From Trichodesmium sp. MAG_R04 (lineage in GTDB: Bacteria; Cyanobacteriota; Cyanobacteriia; Cyanobacteriales; Microcoleaceae), in NCBI GenBank assembly GCA_023356515.1, contig JAKQYG010000164.1:1-8339 (forward strand): a stretch of 8,339 bases of DNA, read 5' to 3'. Made by a program: the position numbers and the translations under genes. Positions within the stretch are counted from its first letter, which is position 1, and every line of letters starts with the position of its first letter. The notes beneath the pieces were generated by a model. That model did not search any database, was not told the DNA's origin, and saw nothing but the letters and a program-made list of their open reading frames with translations. Below are positions 6,941 through 8,339 of the stretch, piece after piece.

Positions 6941-6982
6941 ACTAATAACTAATAACTGATCACTGATCACTGATAACTGAAA
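6941..6982. repeat. Short tandem heptanucleotide repeat (STRR-like)
   Basis: Six contiguous 7-mers: ACTAATA, ACTAATA, ACTGATC, ACTGATC, ACTGATA, ACTGAAA. The last ends on the A of the asparaginase ATG. Degenerate heptamer arrays of this ACTAATA/ACTGATA type are a known class of short tandemly repeated sequences in cyanobacteria. Here it occupies the position where a ribosome-binding site would lie, leaving no Shine-Dalgarno. Copy number is likely to vary between strains by slippage. Confidence 0.85.
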
Positions 6983-7935
6983 TGACCAGGGGAAAAAGAA
7001 CACAAACTACACAACTTAAAGTCAGACTACTTAGAGAAGGTATTGTTGAATCAACTCACCAAGTTCAGGCCACAATATGCGACCATAGAGGCCGAGTTTT
7101 ATCTGTGGCGGGAGATGCTGATACGGCTACATTTATCCGTTCAGCTCTCAAACCATTTCAAGCTTTATTGGTTACTACCACAGGTGTTCTAGAACAGTAT
7201 AATTTAACTGATATAGACTTAGCTGTTATATGTAGCTCTCATCAAGGTACAACAGAGCAAGCAAGACAGGTATTTAACATTTTATGGCGTTGTGATATTG
7301 ATCCATCAAAGCTAAAATGTCCAATTCCAACTAAAAAAAATAGTCCTTTGCAACATAATTGTTCTGGTAAGCATGCAGGTATGCTAGCTATTTGCCAACA
7401 AAGAAATTGGTCTATGAAGTCTTACCTCGAAATGAAACATCCAGTACAAAAATTAATTATTAGCAAAGTTGCTGAATTACTGGCCATGCCCGCACCAGAA
7501 TTTATCGGTGCTCGTGATGACTGTGGCGCTCCAACCTATCTCCTACAATTGAGTCAAATGGCAATATTGTACGCCAAATTAGCTTCAGGTAATAGTTTGG
7601 ATCTAGAACGAATTGTTCGGGCTATGACCTATTATCCAGAAATGGTTGCAGGAGAGGGACATTTTGATACAGAGTTAATGCGCTTAACTTCAGGAGAACT
7701 TGTGAGTAAGTCTGGAGCGGAAGGAGTCCAATGTATTGGCCGGGTAGGTGAGGGTATGGGTTTAGCGATAAAAGTTGATGATGGTGCAAAAAGGGCAAAA
7801 TATGCAGTAGCTATTCATTTATTAACTCAGATGGGTTGGATAGCTCCTAGTATTGCTGAAACTCTGGCGGAAAACTATATGTTACTTAGCAATATCAAGC
7901 GTTTGGAAGTAGTTGGAGAAATGTTGATAATTTAG
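6982..7935 (+). CDS. Asparaginase, Rhizobium etli AnsA-like (PF06089-type)
   Basis: Predicted to hydrolyse L-asparagine to aspartate and ammonia. It belongs to the serine/lysine, beta-lactamase-like asparaginase class of Rhizobium etli, unrelated in fold to E. coli AnsA/AnsB. The 317-residue length fits the family. Visible active-site elements: RSALKPFQ with S54 and K57 (SxxK), CSSHQG with S85/S86, HNCSGKHAGM with C127 and K130, ARDDCGAP with C181 (C127, K130 and C181 match the zinc site described for the R. etli enzyme), and KVDDGAKRA with K264. All key residues appear intact. There is no signal peptide, so it is cytoplasmic; a role in amino-acid or cyanophycin-derived nitrogen turnover is inference. 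ATG 6982 follows directly on a heptamer repeat with no Shine-Dalgarno. The domain starts around residue 11, so this start is plausible, but a slightly different one cannot be excluded. It is separated from the CGLD27 gene by 508 bp and probably has its own promoter. Confidence 0.9.
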   Translation: MTRGKRTQTTQLKVRLLREGIVESTHQVQATICDHRGRVLSVAGDADTATFIRSALKPFQALLVTTTGVLEQYNLTDIDLAVICSSHQGTTEQARQVFNILWRCDIDPSKLKCPIPTKKNSPLQHNCSGKHAGMLAICQQRNWSMKSYLEMKHPVQKLIISKVAELLAMPAPEFIGARDDCGAPTYLLQLSQMAILYAKLASGNSLDLERIVRAMTYYPEMVAGEGHFDTELMRLTSGELVSKSGAEGVQCIGRVGEGMGLAIKVDDGAKRAKYAVAIHLLTQMGWIAPSIAETLAENYMLLSNIKRLEVVGEMLII

Positions 7936-7982
7936 TTCAGTGGACATTTAAGAAAAAAAATGAGAATATTTGACTAAAGGGG

Positions 7983-8012
7983 TTGCAATTTTAATTTGTT
8001 TATGGTTATAAT
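7983..8012 (+). promoter_or_regulatory. Sigma-70-type promoter of the tRNA-fMet gene
   Basis: TTGCAA (7983-7988) and a perfect TATAAT (8007-8012) are 18 bp apart. Transcription would start around 8019-8020, just upstream of the tRNA 5' end at 8024. This is the best promoter in the window. It lies in the 88-bp gap after the asparaginase gene. Confidence 0.75.
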
Positions 8013-8023
8013 AAAGAAGTTGA

Positions 8024-8057
8024 CGCGGGATAGAGCAGTCTGGTAGCTCGTCGGGCT
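8024..8057 (+). tRNA. tRNA-fMet (CAU), 5' exon, interrupted by an intron
   Basis: The 5' half of bacterial initiator tRNA matches the canonical sequence: acceptor strand CGCGGGA (8024-8030), U8 A9, D arm GAGC-AGUCUGGUA-GCUC, G26, and anticodon stem strand UCGGG (8051-8055; the three-G run is an initiator hallmark), then C32 U33. The leading C1 is typical of initiators, which have a mismatched 1-72 pair. After U33 the sequence reads CAAGTAC instead of the expected CATAACCCGA, and the 3' half of the tRNA is not found before the window end. The tRNA is therefore split by an intron in the anticodon loop. The exact junction is uncertain by one or two bases; U33 is chosen because group I 5' splice sites follow a U. 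The 3' exon lies outside the window. Confidence 0.88.
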
Positions 8058-8339
8058 CAAGTACATAAGGAAAGATAAGTCAAAACTCAGGATAAATCAA
8101 AACTGCTAGTTGGTTATCCTATATCTTTACCTTAGTAAAGGGCGGCATATAAGGAAACTTTTATGTGATTACTTGTCAAATTCGGGGAAGCCGTTAGCAG
8201 GGTAATCCCGAGCCAAGCTCCTAGTTTTAGGAGAAGGTGTAGAGACTGGTTGGCAGGTGCCCTAACAGTTCTATTTTTATAGAAGCTGAGGGTAAAGGGA
8301 CAGTCCAGACCACAAACTAACTCTAAAGTTATTAGAGTT
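8058..8339 (+). ncRNA. Group I intron in tRNA-fMet (3' end beyond the window)
   Basis: The catalytic core can be drawn by eye. A long P2-like stem pairs 8067-8077 with 8122-8133 (one bulge), and 8089-8095 with 8114-8120. A further hairpin joins 8146-8154 to 8159-8167. P4 pairs UUCGGGG (8181-8187) with UCCCGAG (8206-8212). P6a is CUCCUA / UAGGAG (8218-8223/8228-8233). P7 is GACUG (8244-8248) with CAGUC (8301-8305). P8 is 8260-8274 with 8279-8292, and P9 is AACUCUA / UAGAGUU (8319-8325/8333-8339), ending exactly at the window edge. The segments around AGCCAAGC and GGUAAAGGGACAGUCC match cyanobacterial tRNA-Leu introns (IC3-like). Such introns self-splice with a guanosine cofactor. P1 and P3 were not identified with confidence. 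No homing-endonuclease ORF is present in the 282 nt seen, so this looks like a minimal intron of about 300 nt. Confidence 0.9.

Noticed and set aside
6941..6982. Heptamer repeats as a CRISPR array or phage attachment site
   Set aside because: The 7-bp units are contiguous with no spacers and no cas genes or integrase are nearby; fits a simple tandem repeat.
8125..8140. CUUUAC-CUUA-GUAAAG hairpin in the intron as a separate helix
   Set aside because: Perfect 6-bp hairpin, but it competes with the longer P2-like pairing 8067-8077/8122-8133; kept as an alternative fold rather than a feature.

Overview
The window looks like chromosomal DNA from an AT-rich, probably filamentous cyanobacterium. 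Evidence for this: three copies of the cyanobacterial HIP1 octamer GCGATCGC; a SecA of cyanobacterial length with no C-terminal zinc-binding tail; an rsfS / CGLD27 (DUF1230, Ycf36-like) / type II asparaginase gene series; heptanucleotide tandem repeats upstream of a gene; and an initiator tRNA gene interrupted by a group I intron. Spacers are long and hold gene debris, as in low-GC, low-coding-density filamentous genomes. The genus cannot be fixed from the sequence alone.

Layout. On the minus strand, reading leftwards from 4803: an MBL-fold hydrolase (3889-4803), then 32 bp later a membrane-anchored diheme cytochrome c-like protein (3311-3856), then a 282-bp spacer and secA (218-3028), closed by a clear Rho-independent terminator (157-190). 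The strand switches in a 684-bp divergent region (4804-5487). That region holds a perfect 20-bp tandem duplication and an open frame resembling the C-terminus of YqeK, the usual neighbour of rsfS. On the plus strand: rsfS (5488-5907), a CGLD27-family membrane protein (5973-6473), a 508-bp spacer holding a protein-like frame broken by a TGA (6569-6814), an array of six 7-bp repeats running into the next start codon (6941-6982), an asparaginase (6982-7935), and finally a promoter and the 5' half of tRNA-fMet (8024-8057), interrupted by a group I intron that runs off the window end.

Functions. SecA drives Sec-dependent protein export and thylakoid translocation. RsfS silences ribosomes by binding uL14. 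The CGLD27 family is photosynthesis-associated but biochemically undefined. The asparaginase belongs to the Rhizobium etli-type serine/lysine enzyme family. The MBL protein and the cytochrome are probably co-transcribed, but their shared role is unknown.

The most notable items are the intron-split initiator tRNA, whose P2, P4, P6, P7, P8 and P9 helices can be drawn by eye, and the two gene remnants. I saw no obviously new defence or mobile system.
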